Shown here one piece after another: positions 37,216 through 45,493 of a DNA stretch of 64,000 nucleotides. Source of the DNA: Anabaena cylindrica PCC 7122 (GTDB taxonomy: Bacteria > Cyanobacteriota > Cyanobacteriia > Cyanobacteriales > Nostocaceae); NCBI RefSeq assembly GCF_000317695.1, contig NC_019771.1, positions 5,322,001 to 5,386,000 on the forward strand, given 5' to 3'. Under the pieces are notes generated by a model. It did not search any database. It saw nothing but the letters and a program-made list of their open reading frames with translations, and had not been told where the DNA came from. A program made the translations under genes and the position numbers. How positions within the stretch are numbered: position 1 is the first letter of the stretch; every line of letters begins with the position of its first letter.

Positions 37216-38253
37216 TTAAACCGCCACCTCCGCAGTTTCCAAAGCTTCCAAAGCATTAATTTCATCTAAAATCCGCCAGATTTCCTGCATCATTGGATCT
37301 AGACCAGTGCGAGTTACAGCAGAAATTATGAAAACTGGTGCTAAAGCCAGATGATTTAATTGCAAAGCTAAAGCCTCCAAATCAACAGTTTCTCTATCAA
37401 CTGCATCAATTTTATTCAAAGCTAAAATTTGCGGACGTTTTGCTAAACCCCTTCCATAGGCTTTTAATTCTTCTTGAATAGTATGGAAATCAGCAATTAC
37501 ATCTTCACTCGTTGCATCAATTAGGTGTAATAAAACCCGTGTGCGCTCAATGTGACGTAAGAAATCATGTCCTAAACCGGCACCATGAGAAGCACCTTCA
37601 ATTAATCCGGGAATATCAGCGAAAACAGTACCGTCACCAGTTGGTTTTTTCACTACACCTAAATTAGGAATGAGAGTAGTAAAAGGATAATCGGCGATTT
37701 TCGGACGTGCGGCTGATAAAGAAGAAATTAAAGTTGATTTACCTGCATTTGGTAAACCAATAATTCCCACTTCTGCTAACAATTTCAACTCTAAACGCAA
37801 TATTTTCCTTTCTCCTTCCAGTCCAGGAAGTGCGTATTCTGGAACGCGGTTACGGTTACTCAAAAAATGTTGATTTCCTAGTCCACCTTTACCACCTTCA
37901 ACCACTCGAAAGCGTTGCCCTGGTTCAACTAAATCGCACAATAAGGCGCTTGTTTCCGCATCATAAACAGTAGTACCGCAGGGAACTTCGATAATTAAAT
38001 CCTTTCCACCTGCGCCGGTGCAATTATTGGGGCCGCCACGTTCCCCATTTTGGGCTTTAAACAAATGCTTGTATCGAAAGTCCAGCAAGGTTTGTAGGTT
38101 TGTATCAGCCACGAAAATGATGGAACCGCCTCTTCCACCATTCCCACCAGAGGGGCCGCCTGCTGGTACATATTTCTCTCTGCGGAAGGCGACGATACCA
38201 TCACCACCTTTACCTGCTTCTACTTCAATTACTGATTGGTCTATAAATTGCAT
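37216..38253 (-). CDS. obgE: GTPase Obg
   Basis: An essential ribosome-associated GTPase with roles in 50S maturation and stress. 345 residues: N-terminal glycine-rich OBG fold (MQFIDQSVIEVEAGKGGDGI... GPSGGNGGRGG), then a GTPase domain with GLPNAGKSTLIS, DIPGLIEGASHGAGLGHDFL and NKIDAVD motifs, ending soon after the G domain as in cyanobacteria. Motifs are intact. Upstream on the same strand is a four-helix-bundle protein gene, separated by a heptamer repeat, so co-transcription is possible. Confidence 0.96.
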   Translation of the reverse strand: MQFIDQSVIEVEAGKGGDGIVAFRREKYVPAGGPSGGNGGRGGSIIFVADTNLQTLLDFRYKHLFKAQNGERGGPNNCTGAGGKDLIIEVPCGTTVYDAETSALLCDLVEPGQRFRVVEGGKGGLGNQHFLSNRNRVPEYALPGLEGERKILRLELKLLAEVGIIGLPNAGKSTLISSLSAARPKIADYPFTTLIPNLGVVKKPTGDGTVFADIPGLIEGASHGAGLGHDFLRHIERTRVLLHLIDATSEDVIADFHTIQEELKAYGRGLAKRPQILALNKIDAVDRETVDLEALALQLNHLALAPVFIISAVTRTGLDPMMQEIWRILDEINALEALETAEVAV

Positions 38254-38260
38254 ATTTTAG

Positions 38261-38303
38261 TCATTAGTCATTGGTCATTGGTCATTGGTCATTGGTCATT
38301 GGT
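38261..38303. repeat. heptamer tandem repeat (TCATTGG)
   Basis: TCATTAG followed by five to six TCATTGG units in the 42-bp gap between the obgE start and the four-helix-bundle gene stop. It extends into the last codons of the latter. Related ACCAATG arrays occur at 42511-42548. Confidence 0.8.
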
Positions 38304-38670
38304 CTTTTGGATGTTGACCGATTGAGTTGAGATAGGCGTTTAATTGGGGTGCTAAGTCATTAATTATGAGCTTGAGTGTGTTAATTTGTTCGTCGGTTAA
38401 CAAATTACGGCTATATGCTCGTCTTAGCCAGTGTTGAGTCTCGTACAAAGATCCTCGTGCTATTCTAATGAATCGCCGATTGTCTTGATAACTTCCTCTT
38501 CCTACACCTTCTGCTATGTTCGCACCAATGCTATCTGCTGAACGGATGATCTGCTTACCCAATGTATTTTGGGGTAATGACTCCCATTTGTTAACGATTT
38601 TCCAAATCTCATCAGCTAATTTTTCTGATAGCTGATATACCCGTAATTCCTGAAACCTCTTACCTCCCAT
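38296..38670 (-). CDS. four-helix-bundle protein (S23/IVS family)
   Basis: 124 residues with the family signature: FQELRVYQLSEKLADEIWKI at the start, then SADSIGANIAEGVGRGS and RIARGSLYETQHWLRRAY. The family (PF05635) was first seen in intervening sequences of 23S rRNA genes and is now known as standalone cytosolic proteins without defined function. Here it stands beside obgE, not in an rRNA gene. The final residues (GQHPKDQ) are encoded by the edge of the heptamer repeat, so its C-terminus has probably been altered. Confidence 0.85.
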   Translation of the reverse strand: MGGKRFQELRVYQLSEKLADEIWKIVNKWESLPQNTLGKQIIRSADSIGANIAEGVGRGSYQDNRRFIRIARGSLYETQHWLRRAYSRNLLTDEQINTLKLIINDLAPQLNAYLNSIGQHPKDQ

Positions 38671-38717
38671 TATCTCACCTAACTATTGACTAATAACTAA
38701 TAACTAACGACCAATGA

Positions 38718-39377
38718 CTAAATATATGCAGAAATATCTTCACCGCAGTCATCAGCAAGGTAGGAAAGGGCGCGGAAGCGTAAACCTACTAGTTGTTCAT
38801 ACAATGGGTTAATTTTGCACATTGGTGGGATGTGAACTATTTTGCGTCCAAATAGGGTGACATCTCGCTCAAAGGGACATTGAGAGGGGATCATTTTGCA
38901 CAAAAACCTGGCTACTCTGGGATCTTGAATATCTAGCTTGTCCAACCAGTCCCGCATGGGGTGAAGTATATCTGGTGGGTGTAGGATGGGTTCTTCTGTT
39001 TGTTCTGTCGCTTCTAGGGTATGACGTAGGGCTGTTAGGGCTTGTGTTTGCAGTTCTAAGGCTTGACAAAACTGTTGCAGAAGTTCCTCTTCGCTGGGAG
39101 AATATGTTCCATCTGCGATCGCTACCATTACTGCTGTTCGCAAAAAATTCTCCGCTGCTGATGTACCTTTACCCAATACAGCAGCTAATTCTTCTGGTGT
39201 AATTATTTCTAGTGAATTCCAGTCCAGACAAGGGGCTAACTCATCTTTGGTCAGGCTGGTAATTAACTCCTGTTCTTGGGCATCAAAATTACCATCAGCC
39301 CAAGCAATAGACAGTAATCCACGTAACCAAGCGGTAATTTGTTCGCTGCTGTATGGGGTTTTAACAGCACTTTTCAT
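38718..39377 (-). CDS. TerB-like / Mo-dependent nitrogenase C-terminal domain protein
   Basis: 219 residues from ATG 39377 (GTG 39386 is possible). The N-terminal half (~10-110) looks like a TerB/DjlA helical metal-binding domain (LLSIAWADGNFDAQEQELIT and AVMVAIADGTYSPSEEELLQ, each with the WADG/IADG-x3-E pattern). The C-terminal ~90 residues match the Mo-dependent nitrogenase C-terminal domain (PF06967): RVARFLCKMIPSQCPFERDV, IPPMCKINPLYEQLVGLRFR and ALSYLADDCGEDIS. The domain occurs mainly in nitrogen-fixing cyanobacteria, but no nif gene is nearby. Confidence 0.85.
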   Translation of the reverse strand: MKSAVKTPYSSEQITAWLRGLLSIAWADGNFDAQEQELITSLTKDELAPCLDWNSLEIITPEELAAVLGKGTSAAENFLRTAVMVAIADGTYSPSEEELLQQFCQALELQTQALTALRHTLEATEQTEEPILHPPDILHPMRDWLDKLDIQDPRVARFLCKMIPSQCPFERDVTLFGRKIVHIPPMCKINPLYEQLVGLRFRALSYLADDCGEDISAYI

Positions 39378-39491
39378 AAAACTCACGCCTCAACTTTTTC
39401 TCAATCTTTACTAAGCTTAAGCTACCTTAATTGTCAGTTTTGCGTTAGAATCCCTCTGAGAGTATTATTGAGAATTCTTTCTATTTACTAT

Positions 39492-40598
39492 ATGTTTTTT
39501 TTCGGGATTGAACATGAAGTTGCTTTCCTTAACCATGAAGGAAAGTTTGCTGATTTCTCTTGTACAAAATTTGCTGAGTTTAATCAAATTGTTGATCGGC
39601 TACCTATATACCCCAATGACTACCCACAATTAAGAGTAGGTGATGCTGGCATTAAAAAAAAGCGTTGGTATATTGAGGGGTTTGAAAGATTTGCCGATTC
39701 AGAAGAGGTAATTGACTGTGTAGCGAAAGGCATCGAAATCAGAACAACTATTCACTCCAGTATTCAAGGAGCAATTACTGAATTAACAGCAAGTTTTAAC
39801 TTACTACGTGAAGTGTCTGCTAGTTTTGGGTTTTTACCTGTTTTAGTTAGCTTTAACCCTTATACTGACATTTTTAAACCGACACCACCATTAAATGATT
39901 TTGAAATTAGGCAATTACAAGCTTATCCTGATGAACAAACTGCTCATATTTATATGGTTTCCTATGGGCCAGATTTAAATATTTCTCTAGCAGATTTACC
40001 TATTGAAAATGTCATTGATATAGGTAAAAAGTTAACTTACTATAGTCCTTATATTGTTCCTTTTAGTTATAGTTCTCCTTTTTTAAATGGGGGCTTATGG
40101 GAAGGTCTATCAATAAGGACATTTATCAGGACTGGAAAAAGATCAGCAACATTAGTTTTTGTAGAAAAACAGGAACAACTTATTCAAAGTGTACCTTCTT
40201 TAACAAAAGTAGCCCGCATTCCAGCAGAAGTAGGTCGGATTGAGTTTAAAGCTTGTGATAGTTGTGATAATTTTGCTATTTATGCAGGTTTATTAGCTTT
40301 ATTAAAAGGTTTAGCATTAGATACAACTTTGTCGGGTAGAGCTATTATACCCGATGCTAATTTACACCAAATTTCGGCAAAATATGGGTTTGATAATGAA
40401 GAGATTTTTCTGAATACAACCAAGATTTTAGAAGTTGCTGAAATTGCTCTGACAAATGACCCAGATATTGAGTTTTTAAAACCGCTAAAAATTATTTTGG
40501 CAGAAAAGAAAACCAAATCTCATCAACTCATTGAAATCTTCCAAAATGTAGGTTCTATCAAAGAAACACTTAAGAAAACTTACGATTTTGGTGATTAG
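39492..40598 (+). CDS. GCS2-like glutamate-cysteine ligase / carboxylate-amine ligase homologue
   Basis: 368 residues from ATG 39492 (the frame is open to 39339, where it overlaps the divergent gene; the GIEHEVAF start fits best). The start MFFFGIEHEVAFLN carries the GxExE-like Mg/ATP element of the GCS2 superfamily. A second segment, EIRTTIHSSIQGAITELTAS, is the substrate/ATP helix. A sugar-nucleotide-like IRTFIRTGKRSATLVF and the acidic RIEFKACDSCDN segment follow. It differs from the canonical cyanobacterial GshA, so it is likely a paralogue forming an unknown gamma-glutamyl or amide bond. Confidence 0.7.
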   Translation: MFFFGIEHEVAFLNHEGKFADFSCTKFAEFNQIVDRLPIYPNDYPQLRVGDAGIKKKRWYIEGFERFADSEEVIDCVAKGIEIRTTIHSSIQGAITELTASFNLLREVSASFGFLPVLVSFNPYTDIFKPTPPLNDFEIRQLQAYPDEQTAHIYMVSYGPDLNISLADLPIENVIDIGKKLTYYSPYIVPFSYSSPFLNGGLWEGLSIRTFIRTGKRSATLVFVEKQEQLIQSVPSLTKVARIPAEVGRIEFKACDSCDNFAIYAGLLALLKGLALDTTLSGRAIIPDANLHQISAKYGFDNEEIFLNTTKILEVAEIALTNDPDIEFLKPLKIILAEKKTKSHQLIEIFQNVGSIKETLKKTYDFGD

Positions 40599-40667
40599 TG
40601 ATTGGTGGCAGAAGAAAGATCAATTTTCCCCATCCTCTCCCTGCTCCCTGCACTCCTGCCCCCTGCC

Positions 40668-42479
40668 TTATTTCTTAGGTGGAATCTTTTCCATGGGGAT
40701 GAGTACTTCCATCACAGCCTTGACAATTGGTGCTGCAACAGTTCCACCATAGGCATTTGCTCCTTTTGGCTCGTCAACTATTGCTACAACTACATAGCGG
40801 GGGGCTTCTGCTGGCAAAATACCCACGAAACTGGTAATTCTTGCTCCCGGAATATATCCACCATTGGGACTGGCTTTTTCGGCTGTACCAGTTTTACCTG
40901 CGATGCCGTAGCCGTTGATTTTTGATGCTTTACCTGTACCCACAGAAACCACTGTTTCCATCATGTCTACTACCTTTTGGGCAGTTGTGGGAGAGAAAAT
41001 TTGGCGTGGTGTGGGCAGAGTGGGGGAATAATGCATTTTGCCTTGGCTATCAATTAGCCCTTGGACTATATGCGGTGTTACCAATTTACCACCATTAGCT
41101 AAAGCACCATGCATTTGTACTAGCTGTAATGGGGTCAGAGAAAAGCCTTGACCAAAAGAAGTAGTTGCTGGTTCTATTGTTGAGGACAAAAATTCTTCTT
41201 GACTTTTGAGCCGACCACCGACTTCAAAGGGCAGATCCGTATCAACTTTTTGTCCTAGACCTAAACGCTCCAGCCAGTTGTAGTATATTGAGGGGCGCAT
41301 TCGTTGAATGATTTTAACCATGCCCACGTTACTAGAATGTTGAAGAATTTGAGCAATATCAATTTGTCGAGGAGCATTTTTTTCAGCATTTTTGATAATG
41401 CGATCAGCTACCTTCATAGTTCCTGGGTCACTGAAGACATCATCTGGCTTAATGGCACCATTTTCTAGAGCGATCGCAATATTCAAAGGTTTGAACGTTG
41501 AACCTGGTTCATAAAGATCTGCTACAATCCAGTTTTTGAACAGGGAAATATCTGCTTTAGAATATTGATTCGCATTATAAGTAGGCTGAGAAACTAAAGC
41601 TAGTAAAGAACCATCCCTAGCATCCATAACAATGACTGCCCCGCGTTTAGCTTGGAACTTATCTATCTGTTTTTTGAGCGCAGTCCGGGCAGCACGTTGT
41701 AAGCGGCTATCAATAGTCAGTTGCAGTTTTAAGTCATCAAAATGTAGAAATCCCTCAGGTGCGTGATTTGGCATTAAGGCCCCGTTACCTGCCCGACTGA
41801 GACGTATAGTTTGTACAGAGCGTTCCAACAACTTCTCTTGACTGTATTCCACCCCTGCCTGACCGCGACGGTCAAGATTAACATAGCCGACCACATTAGC
41901 TACTAAATCACCCTGTGGGTAAAACCGGGAATATTTTTCAATCAACTCCAGGCCATTTAAACGAAATGAAATTATGCGATCGGCAATATTTTCAGCTACA
42001 GAATTGGATAGCAGAATACCACTTTTTCTACTTTTAAATATTTTTACTAAATTGTCAGCATCTTTACCCAATACAGGAGCAATTTGCTTGGCCATCTCTT
42101 CATTAGATTTATCAAATAGTTTGGGATGGGCATACAAAGTATAAACAGGGCGGTCAATTGCCAAGATATTATCATTGCGATCAACCACTGAACGACGAGG
42201 CATAAAAGGACGCAAATTTACCATTTGCTGACTTCTAGCCCTTTCAGTCAGCTTTGATCCCTGAAGAATTTGCAACCGATACAAATTCAAAGCCAACCCC
42301 ATCCCACCAGCAATTAGCACACTCCAAGCTATCAAAAGTCGAGACTTAAGATTTGGGACTTGGGCTTGAGTTTTAGGAGTATCATTCCCTGGGAAAACTT
42401 GCCTAAAAAACTTTCGCTGCCTTGTGAATTCCAAATTTTGCAAATTTTTGAATTTTGTTCTGCTTGGCGACTTCTGCAT
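40668..42479 (-). CDS. ftsI: penicillin-binding protein 2 (FtsI-type D,D-transpeptidase)
   Basis: Septal peptidoglycan cross-linking enzyme. 603 residues: cytosolic N-terminus, one transmembrane anchor (~48-68, LLIAWSVLIAGGMGLALNLY), a dimerisation/PBP-dimer region ~95-260, then the transpeptidase domain with SxxK as STFK (in YEPGSTFKPLNIA), SxN as SSN (HSSNVGMVKII) and KTG in GYGIAGKTGTAEKA. All catalytic residues are present. It follows an FtsL-like gene with 79 bp between. A CTCCCTG-type repeat lies just beyond its stop (40635-40668). Confidence 0.94.
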   Translation of the reverse strand: MQKSPSRTKFKNLQNLEFTRQRKFFRQVFPGNDTPKTQAQVPNLKSRLLIAWSVLIAGGMGLALNLYRLQILQGSKLTERARSQQMVNLRPFMPRRSVVDRNDNILAIDRPVYTLYAHPKLFDKSNEEMAKQIAPVLGKDADNLVKIFKSRKSGILLSNSVAENIADRIISFRLNGLELIEKYSRFYPQGDLVANVVGYVNLDRRGQAGVEYSQEKLLERSVQTIRLSRAGNGALMPNHAPEGFLHFDDLKLQLTIDSRLQRAARTALKKQIDKFQAKRGAVIVMDARDGSLLALVSQPTYNANQYSKADISLFKNWIVADLYEPGSTFKPLNIAIALENGAIKPDDVFSDPGTMKVADRIIKNAEKNAPRQIDIAQILQHSSNVGMVKIIQRMRPSIYYNWLERLGLGQKVDTDLPFEVGGRLKSQEEFLSSTIEPATTSFGQGFSLTPLQLVQMHGALANGGKLVTPHIVQGLIDSQGKMHYSPTLPTPRQIFSPTTAQKVVDMMETVVSVGTGKASKINGYGIAGKTGTAEKASPNGGYIPGARITSFVGILPAEAPRYVVVAIVDEPKGANAYGGTVAAPIVKAVMEVLIPMEKIPPKK

Positions 42480-42510
42480 TGGGATTGTCCTTTGTCAGTT
42501 GTTTGTTGTT

Positions 42511-42548
42511 ATGACCAATGACCAATGACTAATGACCAATGACCAATG
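42511..42548. repeat. heptamer tandem repeat (ATGACCA)
   Basis: Five ATGACCA/ATGACTA units in the gap between the FtsL-like gene and ftsI, complementary in sequence to the TCATTGG array at 38261. Confidence 0.8.
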
Positions 42549-42558
42549 ATTGTGGATA

Positions 42559-43221
42559 TTAATATCCCATAGGTGATTTCGTTTGGGGCTGTGTTTCTGT
42601 ATTCGAGACTGTGGTAGAAGGTAGGGAATTAGGTCTATTAGATGTCGGTGGCAAGAAAATTGTCCCGCCAGGACTTGGTGATACAAGACCTGCCGCTGCT
42701 TGTTCTGCCTCTTCAGCCATTTTGCTGGTTAGAGTTGCATTGGTTGTGGTCAATTGGCGTTCGTTACGTTGTAGACTTTGCAGCGTGCGATAAGCTTGAC
42801 TCCAAAGCTCTTGAGAATATACTGTCCAACCATAAACCACAAGTGTAGCTGTCACAAACAAAAATGCCGCTGCTGAAGAATAACGGTAGACAGAGTTTAA
42901 GCGTAGCAACCAAATAGGTGCAGCCTCAGCAGTAGGCATCATGGGTAAGCGAGATTGTCCATGAATATTGGCAACTGCTTTTTTGCCTTCTTCTTTCTTT
43001 ACAGAGAGCATGGTTGCCTCATTTGTGGGAGAAACTGATAAATTTCTGGAGGAATTACGTTTTCTTCTGGGGCGTACTACTGTGAGTTCATTCGCCTCTG
43101 TAGAGGTACTTGGCTTATTTGTGTCCAGACTCCCAGAAGGTCGCTGCCTTTGGGGCAGAGCAGAATTTCGCTTGAACCAAGTATTTTTTGTAGAAACAGC
43201 CGATTTACGGGCAGCAACCAT
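42559..43221 (-). CDS. FtsL-like bitopic division protein (candidate)
   Basis: 220 residues. A long basic, disordered cytosolic N-terminus (~1-105), one transmembrane helix (~112-133) and a short coiled-coil periplasmic segment (~136-172, QELWSQAYRTLQSLQRNERQ) followed by a Pro/Ser/Thr-rich tail. The size of the coiled region, single TM and position directly upstream of ftsI match FtsL/FtsB-type genes in cyanobacteria. The sequence itself is too diverged to prove homology. Confidence 0.6.
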   Translation of the reverse strand: MVAARKSAVSTKNTWFKRNSALPQRQRPSGSLDTNKPSTSTEANELTVVRPRRKRNSSRNLSVSPTNEATMLSVKKEEGKKAVANIHGQSRLPMMPTAEAAPIWLLRLNSVYRYSSAAAFLFVTATLVVYGWTVYSQELWSQAYRTLQSLQRNERQLTTTNATLTSKMAEEAEQAAAGLVSPSPGGTIFLPPTSNRPNSLPSTTVSNTETQPQTKSPMGY

Positions 43222-43563
43222 AATTTTTGGGGATGGTAAACATTGTATTTGAACTCTAATGCTGGTTATTGCTAGGGTTAAAGTCCTCTATTTAGCAATC
43301 TGCACAGATAAAACCTCTCCAGATTTTCTTCGGTGACTCCACCACAATTTACATTCACCAGGTAGTGTAATGCTCACCTGGGTAGACCAACTTATCAGGT
43401 ATTACATACATCTAAGATTATGGCAATGTAGAGCATTCTGCGGCAATAGCTGACCACAAAGCTCGTTACCTTAGAAAATAGGGGTTAAAAAAAATCAACA
43501 AATAAGCTATCTTATTGAACAGGTGCAAGATTTCTATTGCCCTTATTTGGTGAAAGAGGAGTT

Positions 43564-43773
43564 ATGAAAACAAAAATCTTTGGTTTGGCTCTAATGTTAA
43601 GTCTGGCTACAGTTCTTGGTGCTTGCGAAAGTAGTACGCCACCTGCTGGTACTACCAGTACTCCTGCTGCTACAACAGGTGGAGAACCATCTGATACTGG
43701 TGCTACCCCTGCAACTACCCCTGCAACTACTCCCGAAGCTACCCCCGCAGCTACTCCCACTACGACTCCTTAA
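43564..43773 (+). CDS. small Pro/Thr/Ala-rich lipoprotein
   Basis: 69 residues. A lipoprotein signal (MKTKIFGLALMLSLATVLGA) ends at the lipobox LGAC, with the lipidated cysteine at residue 20 or 21. The mature part is low complexity (SSTPPAGTTSTPAATTGG... ATPTTTP), with TPATTPEATPAATP-type repeats. A strong GAGGAG ribosome site precedes ATG 43564; the frame extends nine codons upstream without support. A perfect 7-bp GATAGCG/CGCTATC hairpin follows at 43783-43809. Function unknown; probably a surface linker or spacer. Confidence 0.8.
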   Translation: MKTKIFGLALMLSLATVLGACESSTPPAGTTSTPAATTGGEPSDTGATPATTPATTPEATPAATPTTTP

Positions 43774-44151
43774 TTCATTTTGGATAGCGCTCCTCACCAC
43801 ATCGCTATCACTTAAACAATTTTGAGTAATGAGTGCTGAGTAAAAAATAAAATTAGCTTGGCTCAGTATCAAATTGGTCTGTAGCCCCTGGCTTTGGGTC
43901 TGGAGCAAGAAAAAAGATTTATTTCGAGCCGAGAGTGGATGAGAAATAATGTGTTTTTACTTAAATCCCCAACCCCTTCGCTTCCCTATAGGGTGACTCA
44001 GTAGCACGGGCTAAATGCCCAGCTACAGCTAACAGCACTTTGATTTTTGCTAGCAACTTGAGGACACGAGAAAAAGCGGTTTCTACCGCCTCTCAGTGTC
44101 CATCTATAAATTTAAGCTGGAAAAAATATCACTTTATCAATAAGCAGCTTT
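43774..44151. other. gap between lipoprotein and GST genes
   Basis: 378 bp. A perfect GATAGCG/CGCTATC hairpin (43783-43809, loop CTCCTCACCACAT) could end the lipoprotein transcript. A GCGG/CCGC hairpin lies near 44081. CGGGCTAAATGCCC repeat-like sequence occurs near 44017. No gene seen. Confidence 0.45.
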
Positions 44152-44823
44152 ATGTTGCTACTGCAATTTAGTACATCTCACTATTGTCGCAAGGCTCGCC
44201 TGGCGCTGGGTTACAAACGAATTAGTTACCAGGTAGAAAACCTTACACCTGGCTTGCATATCCTGAAACTGAAGCCGCTAACTGGTTTAACTACTATGCC
44301 TGTGTTGTTGCCCCAAATTCAGGGACAACCGCAAGCGATCGCAGACTCTACCCAAATAGTAAAATTTTTAGAATCTTATCAGCCAGAACCTTCACTATTT
44401 TTAACCAACCATGAACAGCAAACTGAAGCTTTGATGCTCGAAGATTGGTTAGATGAAAGTATTGGTACAGCAACAAGGTTTGTGTATTATCACTTTCGTG
44501 CTGGTGATGGTAAACAAATTGACCCTTCTCTATTCAGTCAGATGGTGATTGGGGTAGTAAGAAAACAGTATGGTATCAACGATGCTAATGTAAAATTAGC
44601 TACTGACAGGTTAGCGATCGCTCTGGCGGAGTTATCTATCCGCTGGCAAAAAAGCGAATATTTGGTGGGTGAAAGCTTAAGCGTAGCGGATATTACCGCA
44701 GCTGCATTGCTAAGTCCTTTAGCCCTTATTCCTCAGTACCGTCAGGGATATCCCTGGTTATTTGAGCGGATTGTGCAGATTCATCAATTGTGTGGAGAGC
44801 AACTGCCACCAGGACTAGTGTGA
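44152..44823 (+). CDS. glutathione S-transferase family protein
   Basis: 223 residues. The N-terminal thioredoxin-like domain starts MLLLQFSTSHYCRKARLALG (Tyr/Ser/Cys G-site region) and has the cis-Pro motif TMPVLLP and the IADSTQIVKFLE motif. The C-terminal helical domain includes SEYLVGESLSVADITAAALL with the family N-capping box. The Cys in SHYCRK suggests an Omega/Tau or Lambda-like class. Substrate unknown. Confidence 0.88.
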   Translation: MLLLQFSTSHYCRKARLALGYKRISYQVENLTPGLHILKLKPLTGLTTMPVLLPQIQGQPQAIADSTQIVKFLESYQPEPSLFLTNHEQQTEALMLEDWLDESIGTATRFVYYHFRAGDGKQIDPSLFSQMVIGVVRKQYGINDANVKLATDRLAIALAELSIRWQKSEYLVGESLSVADITAAALLSPLALIPQYRQGYPWLFERIVQIHQLCGEQLPPGLV

Positions 44824-44958
44824 ATACCATTTGACTTTAAGATTACAAACAGATGGCAAGGGAGCAGGGGGGAAAATTAAAAACGAATGATTGTATCGGG
44901 CTTCTCGTGAAATTGTCTGAGATGTCAAAATGGGTGGGGAAGCAGGGGAGAGAGGAGA

Positions 44959-45333
44959 GTGAAAAAGATAAAAGCCATATTATTTACGATTTTGTGTTTT
45001 AGCACTAGTGTTTTAGTGGTGGTAAGTAGCTATTGGGGAAAAACTGGGATAGGCTACGCCGCGCCGCAAGCGATAGGCTACGCCGCGCCGGAGGCGATCG
45101 CATTATTACCTCCACCAGAGGATACACCAGAGGAAATATTGCGAACAGAAATTATTACCGAAGCGCGATCGCCCATTGATGGTAAGCGTCTAACAGCGTC
45201 CGAATATGCAGAATTACAAACACAACTGCAAACAAGTCCACCACCAAAGCTCGATGCCAGAATTAGAGACCAAATATTCCTCCTCCAGTTACGAAAAGCA
45301 TTATTACAGCTTTTCCCATTTTTAGATATTTAG
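44959..45333 (+). CDS. small exported protein with in-frame repeat insertion
   Basis: 124 residues starting with GTG 44959 (GGAG directly upstream). A signal/anchor helix (AILFTILCFSTSVLVVVSSY) is followed by two identical-frame copies of IGYAAPQA/IGYAAPEA encoded by a 24-bp tandem repeat at 45049-45096. The remainder (EDTPEEILRTEIITEARSPI, DGKRLTASEYAELQ) is typical of a family of small exported cyanobacterial proteins with a Pro-rich start. Function unknown. The repeat insertion appears tolerated. Confidence 0.75.
   Translation: MKKIKAILFTILCFSTSVLVVVSSYWGKTGIGYAAPQAIGYAAPEAIALLPPPEDTPEEILRTEIITEARSPIDGKRLTASEYAELQTQLQTSPPPKLDARIRDQIFLLQLRKALLQLFPFLDI
45049..45096. repeat. 24-bp tandem repeat inside coding sequence
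   Basis: Two copies of ATAGGCTACGCCGCGCCGCA(AGCG) at 45049-45072 and 45073-45096, differing only in CAAG versus GAGG. The unit is a relative of the GGCTACGCCG/TGCCGAAGGC palindromic repeats found near 5150 and 54468. It keeps the reading frame. Confidence 0.85.
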
Positions 45334-45493
45334 GCAGAAGACGCAGGGAGACGTTTAATCACCAATTACCCAATCAAGATACATTCTGATGTAGGATAAC
45401 CGTGACGACAAAAGTGCAAATAAATGTAAAGAATATATATAGATCTTAAAAAAGTAGATTTAGTTAATCACCTTATTTTACGTAGGTAGCTTC

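Noticed and set aside
43783..43809. Yfr1-like RNA (loop CTCCTCACCAC)
   Set aside because: Yfr1 has a conserved ACUCCUCACAC stretch and a defined two-hairpin shape. Here the match is partial and lies in the loop of a simple hairpin after a gene.
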